A stretch of DNA of 64,000 nt, taken from Bacteroidota bacterium. GTDB taxonomy: Bacteria; Bacteroidota; Bacteroidia; NS11-12g; UBA955. This document shows, in pieces, positions 41,195 through 50,623 of the stretch (the first letter of the stretch is position 1; each line of letters begins with the position of its first letter). The stretch covers positions 51,143 to 115,142 of the forward strand of contig JAGXTF010000015.1 of assembly GCA_018333525.1 (NCBI GenBank), given 5' to 3'. The translations under genes were made by a program, and so were the position numbers. The notes under the pieces were generated by a model. It had not been told where the DNA came from. It was given only the letters and a program-made list of their open reading frames with translations, and did not search any database.

Positions 41195-42406
41195 TTAGTG
41201 TTCACTCCACTCAATACTCTTCAAATCCACCCCATCTTTGAACATTTCCCACAAAGGGCTCATGTCGCGTAGGCGGTTTACAGCTTGAGTGACATAGTTT
41301 ATGGTGTAGTCGATTTCTTCTTCAGTGGTAAAACGGCTTAGGCCAAAACGAAGGCTGCTATGTGCAAGTTCGTCATCCAAACCCAGCGCTTTCAATACAT
41401 AACTGGGTTCCAGAGATGCGGATGTACATGCTGATCCTGAGGAAACAGCGATGTCTTTCACAGCCATCATCAATCCTTCCCCTTCCACATATTTAAAACT
41501 GATATTGGTGGTATGTGGCAAACGGTTTTCTTTATTGCCGTTTACATAGCTTTCTTCCAATTTTAAAAGTGCATTTTCCAGTTTGTCGCGCAATTTGCTC
41601 AGCCTCTCCGCATCCTGTGCCATTTCCAGTCGAGCCAGTTCGCATGCTTTTCCAAAACCTACAATTCCGGGTACATTTAAGGTACCGCTGCGCATTCCGC
41701 GTTCGTGTCCGCCTCCATCCATTTGTGCTGTAACTTTTACACGGGGATTTTTTCTGCGAACAAACAAAGCTCCAATGCCTTTCGGGCCGTACATTTTATG
41801 TGCTGTAAAGCTCATCAGGTCAATATTGTCGGCAATTACGTCCACCGGAATTTTTCCAACCGCCTGGGTGGCATCACTGTGAAACAAAACTCCTTTGCTT
41901 TTGCAAAGAGCACCAATTTCACGAATCTTTTGAACCACACCCATCTCATTATTCCCATACATAATGGAAACTAAGATGGTATCCGGGCGAATGGCATTTT
42001 CCAAATCCTTCATGTCCAGCATGCCATCCATGGCAACCGGTAAATAAGTGATTTCAGCTCCCAATTTTTCCAGGTGTTTGCAGGTATCTAAAACTGCTTT
42101 GTGTTCGGTTACGGATGTAATGATATGCTTTCCTTTGCTGGCATACATTTCAAATACTCCTTTAATCGCAAGGTTATTGCTCTCGGTAGCGCCACTGGTA
42201 AAAATGATCTCCTTTTCATTGGCCCCAATTAGTGCAGCAATCTGTTCTCTTGCATAATCCACTGCTTCTTCCGCTTTCCAGCCAAAACTGTGGCTACGGC
42301 TGGCGGCATTGCCAAAATCATTCAGAAAAAAAGGAGTCATAGCTTCAAAAACGCGTGGATCTACTTTGGTAGTAGCATTGTTATCCAGATATATGGGGAG
42401 TTGCAT
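41195..42406 (-). CDS. iscS: Cysteine desulfurase IscS
   Basis: The 403-residue PLP enzyme starts [17 protein letters not shown]. It has [11 protein letters not shown], the PLP lysine in [12 protein letters not shown], and the mobile-loop catalytic Cys in [10 protein letters not shown]. IscS takes sulfur from cysteine as an enzyme persulfide and passes it to IscU. The C-terminus ([20 protein letters not shown]) matches IscS rather than SufS. A candidate operator (42415-42431) sits 8 bp upstream of its start. The order iscS, S23-type gene, iscU, iscA is on one strand. Confidence 0.95.
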   Translation of the reverse strand: MQLPIYLDNNATTKVDPRVFEAMTPFFLNDFGNAASRSHSFGWKAEEAVDYAREQIAALIGANEKEIIFTSGATESNNLAIKGVFEMYASKGKHIITSVTEHKAVLDTCKHLEKLGAEITYLPVAMDGMLDMKDLENAIRPDTILVSIMYGNNEMGVVQKIREIGALCKSKGVLFHSDATQAVGKIPVDVIADNIDLMSFTAHKMYGPKGIGALFVRRKNPRVKVTAQMDGGGHERGMRSGTLNVPGIVGFGKACELARLEMAQDAERLSKLRDKLENALLKLEESYVNGNKENRLPHTTNISFKYVEGEGLMMAVKDIAVSSGSACTSASLEPSYVLKALGLDDELAHSSLRFGLSRFTTEEEIDYTINYVTQAVNRLRDMSPLWEMFKDGVDLKSIEWSEH

Positions 42407-42414
42407 CTTGCTTA

Positions 42415-42431
42415 TTTAGATTGATTCTAAT
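42415..42431 (-). promoter_or_regulatory. Candidate operator upstream of iscS
   Basis: TTTAGATTGATTCTAAT is a palindrome (TTAGA and TCTAA arms) nearly the same as the iscU site; both fit TTTAGATnnATTCTAAW on the plus strand. It lies just downstream of TTATTTTG (42442-42435, minus strand), a 7 of 8 match to the -7 box, so it would cover the transcription start. It resembles iron- or Fe-S-responsive operators, but the regulator is not known. Confidence 0.55.
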
Positions 42432-42524
42432 CTGCAAAATAAACGCATTTTTGCCAATTTTGTTCAGTTTCCCACTGCTTAAACCAATATTTAGTTTCAT
42501 TCACGCAACCTATTAAATTCGCAG

Positions 42525-43154
42525 ATGATGAAAGGAAGGCTTTACATACTGGGAATTTTAGTCTTTTTCATTTCCTCTTGTTATGATATAAAAGAAGAAA
42601 TGGTTTTGAACCGCAATGGCAGCGGGGTATACCAGATTACCTTTACATTGCATGATTCCGTTTATGCCGAAATGTTTGCGCAAGATTCTATGAAAATGGT
42701 AAATTCCATAGAAAAAGACCTTCGAAAAGAGAAAGAAAGATTGCTGGGTATTGAAGGAATTCACAATGTCAATTGTGTGGTCATGAAATTGGGAAAAGTT
42801 TCCAGGGTGGGTTTTGAATTTAAAAATGTTTCAGCCTTGAACAAAGCATTGGTTAGGGATTCAAATTCTCCACGTTATTTTCTTACAAAAAAAAACTGGT
42901 CCATTACAGGTGGTTTGCCCATGCTCTTTAAATTAGATGAATTGGGATCCGATACTTCAAAACAATCGCGTGATTTAGAACAAGGCATTTTCCAAAACAG
43001 CAAGTATACCGCCGATATCCTGGTGATGGGGAAAATAAAAAGTACAGGAAATAAACTGGCAAAAAAGGCAGGTAACAGAATCGTTTTGAATTGCGATTTA
43101 AACGCTGTTTTAGACAATAAAAAAACTAATACATTTCAAATAAAATTTAAATGA
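42525..43154 (+). CDS. Lipoprotein of unknown function
   Basis: The 209-residue protein starts MMKGRLYILGILVFFISSC with a good lipobox (ISSC, Cys at 19). The start may be either of the two adjacent ATGs. The body shows strand-rich stretches and a lysine-rich C-terminus but no motif I know. Its stop overlaps the ATG of the methylmalonyl-CoA epimerase gene (ATGA), so both are made from one message although a link in function is not obvious. Confidence 0.6.
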   Translation: MMKGRLYILGILVFFISSCYDIKEEMVLNRNGSGVYQITFTLHDSVYAEMFAQDSMKMVNSIEKDLRKEKERLLGIEGIHNVNCVVMKLGKVSRVGFEFKNVSALNKALVRDSNSPRYFLTKKNWSITGGLPMLFKLDELGSDTSKQSRDLEQGIFQNSKYTADILVMGKIKSTGNKLAKKAGNRIVLNCDLNAVLDNKKTNTFQIKFK

Positions 43155-43549
43155 AAAAACTGGAACATATAGGAATTGCCGTAAAAGATCTGGATGCAGC
43201 AGAACTGCTATATTCAAAACTCCTGAACACCAATAGTTATAAACGCGAATTGGTAGAAAGTGAAGGTGTAATTACCAGTTTTTTTATGGTTGGAAATGTA
43301 AAAATTGAATTGCTGGCAGCAACAAATTCTGAAAGTCCTATTGCAAAATTCATCGAAAAAAAAGGGGAAGGAATTCACCATTTGGCATTTGAAGTGGAAG
43401 ATATTCAAAAGGCTCTACATGAAAAAAAAGAAGCCGGCTTTATTGCAATAAATGGAACTCCAAAAGAGGGAGCGGACAACAAATCCATTGCATTTTTACA
43501 CCCCAAAAGCACAGGTAGTGTATTGGTGGAAATGTGTCAGGAAAATTGA
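43151..43549 (+). CDS. mce: Methylmalonyl-CoA epimerase
   Basis: The 132-residue protein is a member of the vicinal oxygen chelate fold. It starts MKKLEHIGIAVKDLDAAE and has the metal-binding His in EHIGIAV, GVITSFFMVGNVKIELL and the late IHHLAFEVEDI. It interconverts (2R)- and (2S)-methylmalonyl-CoA, linking odd-chain fatty acid or propionate breakdown to succinyl-CoA. The mutase is not in the window. It overlaps the lipoprotein gene upstream. Confidence 0.9.
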   Translation: MKKLEHIGIAVKDLDAAELLYSKLLNTNSYKRELVESEGVITSFFMVGNVKIELLAATNSESPIAKFIEKKGEGIHHLAFEVEDIQKALHEKKEAGFIAINGTPKEGADNKSIAFLHPKSTGSVLVEMCQEN

Positions 43550-43555
43550 TAATTT

Positions 43556-44722
43556 ATGGCAACACCGCGCATACTTTCCATTGATGTTCTTCGCGGATTA
43601 ATTATGGTAATTATGGTGCTGGACCACGTACGGGATTATTTTGGTTATGGATTTATTTATACCGATCCAACCAACATGGATACTACCAATTCTGCATTGT
43701 TTTTTACCCGTTGGATCACTCATTTTTGTGCACCTTTATTTGTTTTTCTTTCCGGAACTTCTGCATTTTTTCATGGAGTAAAATTGAACTCCAAACCGCA
43801 GCTATCCAGATTTTTATTTACCCGCGGCATTTTTCTCATTGTTTTGGAACTTACCATTGTGAATTTCGGATGGACTTTTGACATTCACTTCAGCTTTCAA
43901 ATCGTACAGGTGATATGGGCTATTGGATTTTCCATGATAATACTTTCTGCAGCAATTCACCTTCCCCTGATGTGGATTGGAATTGTAGGCCTTGCAATAG
44001 TATTTGGACACAATCTTCTGGATTCCATTCAATTCAATGGAAATTCGCTCCAATCCGTTTTATGGTATTTGTTTCACCAACAAAGCGCTATTGTACCCGA
44101 GAAAGGAAGGCTTATCATGGTTGCGTATCCTGCTTTCGCCTGGTCGGGAGTTATGCTCTGCGGCTATGCGATTGGGTACTGGTTTACTTCTTTTGATTTT
44201 AAAAAACGCGTAAGAACCCTATTGATTTCCGGGTTTATTGCCTTCGATCTTTTTCTGTTGCTCAGGCTTACCGGCATATATGGGGACGCTTCTCCCTGGC
44301 AACACAGCCATTTGAATTGGTTTCTTTCCATTTGGAACTGTACCAAATATCCACCCTCTCTTCAATTTTTGCTGATGACCCTTGGACCCGGTCTGGGGAT
44401 CCTGGGTTTATTCGAAAAGTTTCAAATTCAGAATCGCGTTCTAAGGGTTTTCGGCGCTGTACCTATGTTTTTTTATCTGATCCATCTCTATTTGGTGCAT
44501 GGATGTGCCATGTTGTTATGGATGTATATGGGAGGTAAAGCCTCTGCTTTCATTATCACTGCCGAAAATCTGGATTCCGGACAACTTTCGCACTACGGTT
44601 ATGGACTTTCCGTCGTATATTTGGTGTGGGTACTGTTGATTGCATTTCTGTATTTTCCATGCAGATTCTACGGAATCTACAAAAAAGAGCATAGCCACCA
44701 AAAATGGCTAAGTTATTTATAA
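43556..44722 (+). CDS. HGSNAT-like (DUF1624) membrane protein
   Basis: The 388-residue protein has about ten membrane segments. It starts RILSIDVLRGLIMVIMVLDH, the conserved first helix of the heparan-alpha-glucosaminide N-acetyltransferase catalytic (HGSNAT_cat, DUF1624) family. It also has LTRGIF-like (FTRGIFLIVLEL) and a late FGAVPMFFYLIHLYLVHG helix. Family members are thought to move acyl groups across the membrane, but bacterial substrates are mostly unknown. It lies 6 bp after the epimerase gene. Confidence 0.8.
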   Translation: MATPRILSIDVLRGLIMVIMVLDHVRDYFGYGFIYTDPTNMDTTNSALFFTRWITHFCAPLFVFLSGTSAFFHGVKLNSKPQLSRFLFTRGIFLIVLELTIVNFGWTFDIHFSFQIVQVIWAIGFSMIILSAAIHLPLMWIGIVGLAIVFGHNLLDSIQFNGNSLQSVLWYLFHQQSAIVPEKGRLIMVAYPAFAWSGVMLCGYAIGYWFTSFDFKKRVRTLLISGFIAFDLFLLLRLTGIYGDASPWQHSHLNWFLSIWNCTKYPPSLQFLLMTLGPGLGILGLFEKFQIQNRVLRVFGAVPMFFYLIHLYLVHGCAMLLWMYMGGKASAFIITAENLDSGQLSHYGYGLSVVYLVWVLLIAFLYFPCRFYGIYKKEHSHQKWLSYL

Positions 44723-44855
44723 ACGCAGTCCCATGGCCGTTTTACATGCTTTACGGCGGTTCCGAATTGCGGAATTTCCAAAAAATATTTCCCCCTGTTT
44801 CGCGGTATTGGCAAATTATGGACGTATACTTGAAAAGTATTTATAAAACAGAAAA

Positions 44856-45101
44856 ATGAATCTTTACATCGGAAACCTCCCTTTTACCGTTAGGGAGCAG
44901 GAATTGCAGGACTTGTTTGGGCAATTCGGAGAAGTATCATCCGTCAAAGTAGTTATGGACAGAGTGACAGGCAGAAGCAAAGGCTTTGCATTTGTAGAAA
45001 TGCCTAATGACAATGAAGCTCAGAGTGCTATTGACGGCCTCAATGGCAAACCTTTCAAAGAACGTGCACTTACTGTAAATCAGGCACGTCCAAGAGAATA
45101 A
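44856..45101 (+). CDS. RRM-domain RNA-binding protein
   Basis: The 81-residue protein is a single RNA recognition motif with RNP2 (LYIGNLP) and RNP1 (KGFAFVEM). Small single-RRM proteins of this kind are common in Bacteroidota and cyanobacteria, bind single-stranded RNA and may act as post-transcriptional regulators. Bacteroidota usually lack Hfq, and RRM proteins (RbpB in Bacteroides) have been linked to sRNA function there. TATACTTG (44825-44832), close to the -7 consensus, precedes it, and a strong terminator follows, so it is monocistronic. Confidence 0.92.
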   Translation: MNLYIGNLPFTVREQELQDLFGQFGEVSSVKVVMDRVTGRSKGFAFVEMPNDNEAQSAIDGLNGKPFKERALTVNQARPRE

Positions 45102-45118
45102 GAAATTTGTTATTTTCC

Positions 45119-45151
45119 AAAAGCGGATGTGAGCACACATCCGCTTTTTTT
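45119..45151 (+). terminator. Rho-independent terminator after the RRM gene
   Basis: AAAAGCGGATGT (45119-45130) pairs perfectly with ACATCCGCTTTT (45137-45148) over a 6-nt loop, with further T. It lies between convergent genes and can work in both directions. Confidence 0.9.
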
Positions 45152-45173
45152 GTTTAAGCCTTTTTCAAATGAA

Positions 45174-45803
45174 TTAAATCCATCCCAGTCCGGTTGCAAT
45201 GAGTCGAATTCCGAAAAACACCAGGGCTGTACCAACTACATAATCTACTCGTTTCAACAATTTTTTGGTCAACAAATTTTTGAGTTTTGAAGCACCAAAT
45301 GCAACACCTACTTCTGTAAAAAAAATGGTGGAAACTGCACCTACCGCAAATATGATTTTTTGACTTATGTCGTAATCCAATGCCGGTGGAATACTATACA
45401 AACCCAACCACCATGCAGCATTTGCCGGATTTAACAAATTAATAATAAAGGGTTTTAAATAAAAATCCCGTGCGTTCTGCAAGCCTGAAGTGTTTTCACC
45501 AATACCAATATTTCCTCGGCCTTGAACAAATGTTGTAACGGCCATAATGAGCAAGACCAATCCCCCGCAAATAGAAATCGCATTGCCATTGCTCTCTAAG
45601 AATTTCTGAATAATTCCCGTGAATCCTATCGCGAATATTACAAATAAAATATCGCCGCTGATTACACCGGCAGCAATGGTAAATCCTTTTTTCCAATCGT
45701 GCTTGATGCCAACCTGGATCAGCATAAAAAAGATTACTCCCAAAAGCACCGACATTAAAAAACCGGTGCCTATTCCAAATAAAAGTGGTGATATATAATT
45801 CAA
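45174..45803 (-). CDS. LysE-family transporter
   Basis: The 209-residue protein has about six membrane segments and the LysE/RhtB pattern. This includes an early GFLMSVLLGVIFFMLIQVG, GDILFVIFAIGF and the conserved NPANAAWW loop. The family exports amino acids or other small molecules; the substrate here is unknown. The start is ATG 45803. The upstream lipoprotein gene ends 3 bp away on the same strand. Confidence 0.85.
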   Translation of the reverse strand: MNYISPLLFGIGTGFLMSVLLGVIFFMLIQVGIKHDWKKGFTIAAGVISGDILFVIFAIGFTGIIQKFLESNGNAISICGGLVLLIMAVTTFVQGRGNIGIGENTSGLQNARDFYLKPFIINLLNPANAAWWLGLYSIPPALDYDISQKIIFAVGAVSTIFFTEVGVAFGASKLKNLLTKKLLKRVDYVVGTALVFFGIRLIATGLGWI

Positions 45804-45806
45804 TTT

Positions 45807-46202
45807 TTATTTCAGACTCAGATGAAAATCCAATTGGCTTTTTCTATGGCGCAACCAAAATTCTTTTCGTTCCATTTTGCGAATTTCATACTGCTCTTTC
45901 CGGCCATCGTCATACTCAATTACAAAATCATTATCACTGGTTACAGTACTCCAGATTCCGGTTTTTTTCGCATCCTGAATCTGCAGAATCACCGAATTGT
46001 TTCTGGTGAATTCCCAGATGTAATTTTTGTAATTGGCACTGCTGTCAACCTCATTGAGTTTCACACTGGAAGCAACCCATTTCCCTTCAATGCGCTCCTT
46101 TCTTGACAAGAGGGAAACTTCAGGCCCTTCCGGGTATTTGGAACAGGACAAATGGGCAAAACCAATGGGAAGAACAACAAGAATAGGGATAAGGATTTTC
46201 AT
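45807..46202 (-). CDS. Small lipocalin-like lipoprotein of unknown function
   Basis: ATG 46202 starts a lipoprotein signal (MKILIPILVVLPIGFAHLSC, Cys at 20); the first ATG of the frame (46211) adds three residues. The mature part of about 110 residues begins with an IEGKWVASSVKL strand and ends in short beta strands (WEFTRNNSVILQI, EIRKMERKEFWL). This recalls lipocalin-like domains found in many Bacteroidota lipoproteins. The call is tentative. Confidence 0.55.
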   Translation of the reverse strand: MKILIPILVVLPIGFAHLSCSKYPEGPEVSLLSRKERIEGKWVASSVKLNEVDSSANYKNYIWEFTRNNSVILQIQDAKKTGIWSTVTSDNDFVIEYDDGRKEQYEIRKMERKEFWLRHRKSQLDFHLSLK

Positions 46203-46221
46203 AGGTAGCAAATTTCATAAA

Positions 46222-47568
46222 TTATCCGCCATCTTCCATATCGCTGTCTTCCAGAAGCATGTTTTTATCCACAGTAGTATCCGGCAATTCATCTACCTTT
46301 TTCAATTGCCGTTGAATCATTCTGGTACGCGTACCTACAAGCTTTTCAATCTCTTCTCCGGCTTGTCTGATCCTGTCCTGGGCCTTATCCAACACTCCGC
46401 CAAACTGTTGAAATTCTCTGCTCACTGCTTTGAGTAATTCCCCGATTTGTGCACTCTGTTTTTGAATGGAAAGTGTCTTAAATCCCATTTGCAAACTGTT
46501 CAAAAATGCGGCCAGGGTACTTGGACCGGTTACCACCATTTTATAATCCCGCTGAATGGTTTCAATCAAATCCGAATTGCGCACAATTTCCGCGTATAAA
46601 CCTTCCGTGGGCAGAAAGAGTATTCCAAAATCGGTGGTCAGGGGAGGGTGAATATATTTATCCCGAATGTCTTTCGCACAGCGTTTTAATTCTGAATCCA
46701 AACTTTTTTTAGCAGTCTCTATTCCTGGCAAATCCCCATTTTCATATGCATCTACCAATTTGGAATACGACTCCATTGGGAATTTTGAGTCTACCGGTAA
46801 AAAGACCGGTTCAGCACCTTCTCCCGGACCAGGCAGACAAATTACGAATTCTACTACTTCCGCACTTCCGGGTTTGGTTCTCACATTGGCGCGATACTGG
46901 GATGGTGCCAGAATATTTTCCAAAATATTTCCCAATTGAATTTCACCTAAAATTCCACGGGTTTTTACATTGCTCAATACCTTTTTTAATCCGCCAACAT
47001 CCTGTGCCAGGTTCTGCATTTCTCCCAATCCTTTGTGCACCAATTCCAGTCTGTCGCTTACCTGTTTAAAGCTTTGAGCCAACCGCTCATCCAGAGTTTT
47101 TTGCAATTTTTCATCTACTGTTTTACGCATTTCTTCCAACCTGGTTTCATTGCTTTTTTGCATTTCTGAAACTTTGTTTTCCAAAGTATCGCGCATTTCC
47201 TTCAATTTCACTTCTGTGTCCTTCCGGAACAATTCATTTCGATTCGCCAAATCATCCAAACGCTGGCGCACCAGCTCATTCAGAGATTTACCAAGTTCCC
47301 TGCTTTCATCTTGGGAGGTCTTTAATTTCTCAAACAATCCGGTGCTTAAATTTCCAAACAAATTGCCTACCTCTTCCCTTGTACTTTGCAAACTTTTGGT
47401 TTGTTCCTGCCTGTTATTGCTGAATTCCTGTGAAACCCTCAAATCCAGTGAATCGAGCTTTTGATTGAGAAGGGGATCCTGACTGCTTTTTTTGGTCAGC
47501 ATAACAATGAGCATAACACCCACTGCTACCAAAAGAATCAGAATAATATATAAAACGATTTCATTCAT
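46222..47568 (-). CDS. rmuC: DNA recombination protein RmuC
   Basis: The 448-residue protein has an N-terminal membrane helix (residues 4-23). A long coiled coil follows (about 30-190; ETRLEEMRKTVDEKLQKTLDERL). The RmuC nuclease-like domain comes next, with RGILGEIQLGNILE, PVDSKFPMESY and FLPTEGLYAEI, the family's signature blocks. RmuC limits DNA inversions at short inverted repeats and is related to restriction-like nucleases. Its start overlaps the stop of the M1 peptidase gene upstream (TAATG), so they are coupled. Confidence 0.93.
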   Translation of the reverse strand: MNEIVLYIILILLVAVGVMLIVMLTKKSSQDPLLNQKLDSLDLRVSQEFSNNRQEQTKSLQSTREEVGNLFGNLSTGLFEKLKTSQDESRELGKSLNELVRQRLDDLANRNELFRKDTEVKLKEMRDTLENKVSEMQKSNETRLEEMRKTVDEKLQKTLDERLAQSFKQVSDRLELVHKGLGEMQNLAQDVGGLKKVLSNVKTRGILGEIQLGNILENILAPSQYRANVRTKPGSAEVVEFVICLPGPGEGAEPVFLPVDSKFPMESYSKLVDAYENGDLPGIETAKKSLDSELKRCAKDIRDKYIHPPLTTDFGILFLPTEGLYAEIVRNSDLIETIQRDYKMVVTGPSTLAAFLNSLQMGFKTLSIQKQSAQIGELLKAVSREFQQFGGVLDKAQDRIRQAGEEIEKLVGTRTRMIQRQLKKVDELPDTTVDKNMLLEDSDMEDGG

Positions 47569-50519
47569 TATTGGTATGCAATCCTCGCCACATTTATGGG
47601 TTGCAATATCAGAAAACTCAACTTAAAATTGGCCGCTTCATACCATTTTAAACCCTGCATGGCGGAATTAAAATTAGAGCTGTAAACCAGAGGTAAATTT
47701 ACCTCCATGGATGTGCTTCCATTAGTTCTGATCACATAATTAACTCCTCCTGCCCAATACAGGTCCATGTTTGCATTACCCGCTAAAGCAACATCAAAAA
47801 AGACATTAACGGGTACTTTGGGAATCAACGAACTTTCTACGTTTACCCCTGCTGCAAATTTTTGTGCTGTTATATTCGGCAACATTCGTATTCCTGTGCC
47901 GGTTGCAAGCAATTGGTTACTCCACAAATTCCCTGAATTCATGTTCTCACTTCGATTTACAAGCAATTGTTGGAAAGCGTAATCGTTGCCGCCGTTTGCA
48001 CCGCTAACAACTGGGAGATAGGCATTGTCAACTGAAATATTCCCGCTTCCATAAGTCTGTAAAAACCCGGTGAAAAAAGATTTAATAAATAATCCCGAGA
48101 TTTTCGATTTCATAAAGGTATAAGGGATTCCGATTTTATGTTCTGCAAAAAATTTGAAAAAACCCATTGACCCATAATACGGGGAAACTCCTATAAAACT
48201 TGTATAACTGCGGCCACGCTCCACTTTCAAAACAAGCTTGGATGGAATGGACTTTTTATTGGATGTTCGGCTCCAGCCCAATTGAACAATATAATTCAAA
48301 AAAATACGATTCATGGAACTCAAATTAAATTCGGACCCTGATACATTATTCAGAAACCCATTCAAAAAAAACTGTTGCTGTACCCAGGGACGACGCCTTT
48401 TTAAATATAAATCTGTTATCGATTCCAAATGCGTGTAAGCATATAATTTTTCAATATTGGTAATTGGACGAAAATGAAATGATCTGCCAACCAATCGCGT
48501 TTCCAATAGCGTAAACCTGCTTTTCTGAAACCAGATATTTCTTTGAATTCCGGCAATTCCCACCAACTTTTTGGATTGAACACCATAGCTCGGCATCAGC
48601 CACCACTCCCACTTCCGGCGCGGAAATGTAAAATTGCTGATCACCAATCCCGGGGTAAAACCATCGTAGCGGTTGGAGCTAAATATATTCGGAAATATCC
48701 AGATTTTATTATCCCCGCGGTGGTACAAATCCGGAAAACCAATTTTCCATTTTCCTGAAGTTTTAAAAATTCCATTTGTTTTAGCTGCATTATTTGCCAT
48801 GTTCCTTTCTGGTAAAAAACCACTTGGATTTAATCGCACATATGAAGCTTCAGAAATGCTCACAGTTGTATCTGCCGCCATTATCCATCTGTTGTTGCTA
48901 CGTGTATCTGTTTTCCATTCCAATTTTACAGGATAGGAAAAATCTGCATTATTCTTGATTTTAATTTGGTATCCGCTGCTGGTTTTTTTCAAAGATTGAA
49001 TCGCAACATCCGGTTGTCCGTCACCGAGTAATTCATTAAAAAACCACCCTAATTTTTCTCCACTTACTGTTTCAAAAACGTCCTGAATATCTCCCGGAAG
49101 CGGATGCCGGAAATGCCATTCTTCAAAATATTGATGCATGCAGGAATCCATCATGGATTTGCCCAAATACTCCTGCAGATATGTAAACCTCTCGGGGTTT
49201 GCGGAATAAATAATGGTTCCATAATTTACTTGTTGGTAATCCTCACTGTGTAAATTCCCTGCCTGAAAAATCCCCAGATCCGTTGCCAGATGGTATAACA
49301 ATATTGCAGATTTCACACCAATTCTGGAATGTTCTGCCCATTCTGTGGGAGCATTTCCCTCTGCATACCACTGATAAAATGTATTGATGCTTTCATCCAT
49401 CCATGGATACCGTCTTTCCTGGCTCCCTAACATCCCTTGAAACCAATTATGTCCCACCTCGTGAATAATGGTTCCCTCGCTCGCATCTCCGCAAATGGTA
49501 ATCATCGGATATTCCATTCCACCCGCAGCTTTTAATTCTCCGATTACCGCAGAACAATAATCATAGGCATAATAGCCCACTCTTTTGCTGTAATACTGCA
49601 ACGCTTTTTCGATTGCAGAAAGCACAGTTATCGAAGTGAAATTCAAGTTGCCGTGAATAAAAGAAAATGTGTGCACTTCATGTCCGTTGCCCAATTTTAC
49701 TTTCGCCTCACCTACCCGAAATTTCGGGTCTGTAAACCAGGCAAAATCTGATACATTTTCCTGCACATAATGGATGGTTTTATTAGATTTTCCAGTTCTG
49801 CCGGTGCTGCTTTCTTCTGCAACTTCAGATAACCAATCCAGCTCGGATTCTTCTTGTAATTTTCCGGTTGCACCAACAACATAATTGTCGGGCAACGTAA
49901 GCGCCACATTATAATTTCCAAATTCGCTGTAATATTCTCCCTGTTCCAAATATTCAAAAGTATTCCACCCGTTCACATCGTAAACTGCAGGTTTTGGATA
50001 CCATTGTGTAATGGAATATAAGCCATCACTTACTCCCATTCTGCTAAATAATGCAGGTATTTTGACCCTGAACGGAGTAGATATTTCTACCGTTTGATTT
50101 GGATTTAAAGGTTCCTTTAAAATTACCCAGACAATTTCCGCATTTTCAAATCTCGTTTCGAGTTTTACATGGTTGATTTCAAAATTCAAACTGTCCAGAA
50201 ATCCCCTGTCACTTTTCTTGGCCTGTAAAAATTTGCTGTTCCCTTTTACATAAGCTTCTTTTCCATACGCCGTTTTATTGGATGAAAAAGCATTGGGCCA
50301 AATATGAAAGGGTATTTCGCGAATAATTTCCGGGCTGTTATTTTGATACCGGATTACCTCATTACAGCGCAATATATTGGACTGAATATCCAATTCTGCA
50401 TGTATTTCATGATCTACCTGCTGTTTCCAATCCGTTTGTCTGGTTTTTAAATTTTGTGCATCTGACTTTTGAAAAAAGATCAAAAAGAGTAATGTAACAG
50501 AAATAAAAATTTGCTTCAT
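47568..50519 (-). CDS. Large secreted M1-family metallopeptidase
   Basis: I take ATG 50519, which starts a signal peptide (MKQIFISVTLLFLIFFQKSDAQ); the longer frame to 50933 runs into the divergent TPR gene. The 983-residue protein has the zinc site H353-EVG-H357 and third ligand E376, but the exopeptidase loop is GGMEYP rather than GGMEN. This fits the secreted bacterial M1 branch common in Bacteroidota. The last 300 residues are strand-rich and may form a surface-associated beta domain. It is coupled to rmuC downstream. Confidence 0.88.
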   Translation of the reverse strand: MKQIFISVTLLFLIFFQKSDAQNLKTRQTDWKQQVDHEIHAELDIQSNILRCNEVIRYQNNSPEIIREIPFHIWPNAFSSNKTAYGKEAYVKGNSKFLQAKKSDRGFLDSLNFEINHVKLETRFENAEIVWVILKEPLNPNQTVEISTPFRVKIPALFSRMGVSDGLYSITQWYPKPAVYDVNGWNTFEYLEQGEYYSEFGNYNVALTLPDNYVVGATGKLQEESELDWLSEVAEESSTGRTGKSNKTIHYVQENVSDFAWFTDPKFRVGEAKVKLGNGHEVHTFSFIHGNLNFTSITVLSAIEKALQYYSKRVGYYAYDYCSAVIGELKAAGGMEYPMITICGDASEGTIIHEVGHNWFQGMLGSQERRYPWMDESINTFYQWYAEGNAPTEWAEHSRIGVKSAILLYHLATDLGIFQAGNLHSEDYQQVNYGTIIYSANPERFTYLQEYLGKSMMDSCMHQYFEEWHFRHPLPGDIQDVFETVSGEKLGWFFNELLGDGQPDVAIQSLKKTSSGYQIKIKNNADFSYPVKLEWKTDTRSNNRWIMAADTTVSISEASYVRLNPSGFLPERNMANNAAKTNGIFKTSGKWKIGFPDLYHRGDNKIWIFPNIFSSNRYDGFTPGLVISNFTFPRRKWEWWLMPSYGVQSKKLVGIAGIQRNIWFQKSRFTLLETRLVGRSFHFRPITNIEKLYAYTHLESITDLYLKRRRPWVQQQFFLNGFLNNVSGSEFNLSSMNRIFLNYIVQLGWSRTSNKKSIPSKLVLKVERGRSYTSFIGVSPYYGSMGFFKFFAEHKIGIPYTFMKSKISGLFIKSFFTGFLQTYGSGNISVDNAYLPVVSGANGGNDYAFQQLLVNRSENMNSGNLWSNQLLATGTGIRMLPNITAQKFAAGVNVESSLIPKVPVNVFFDVALAGNANMDLYWAGGVNYVIRTNGSTSMEVNLPLVYSSNFNSAMQGLKWYEAANFKLSFLILQPINVARIAYQ

Positions 50520-50586
50520 GTGTGCGGTTTTCCCAATTTGTGTATACAACCTGTGCAAAAATACATGCCTTTGAATGCAAATGAAA

Positions 50587-50617
50587 TTTGAATCGATAAA
50601 GCGCTGGTATATTTTTG
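50587..50617 (+). promoter_or_regulatory. Consensus promoter of the TPR-ComA-GNAT operon
   Basis: TTTG (50587-50590), a 19-bp spacer, and TATTTTTG (50610-50617) are a full match to the Bacteroidota consensus. The expected start point falls at or within 2 nt of ATG 50624, so the mRNA would be leaderless. Confidence 0.7.
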
Positions 50618-50623
50618 ACCCCA

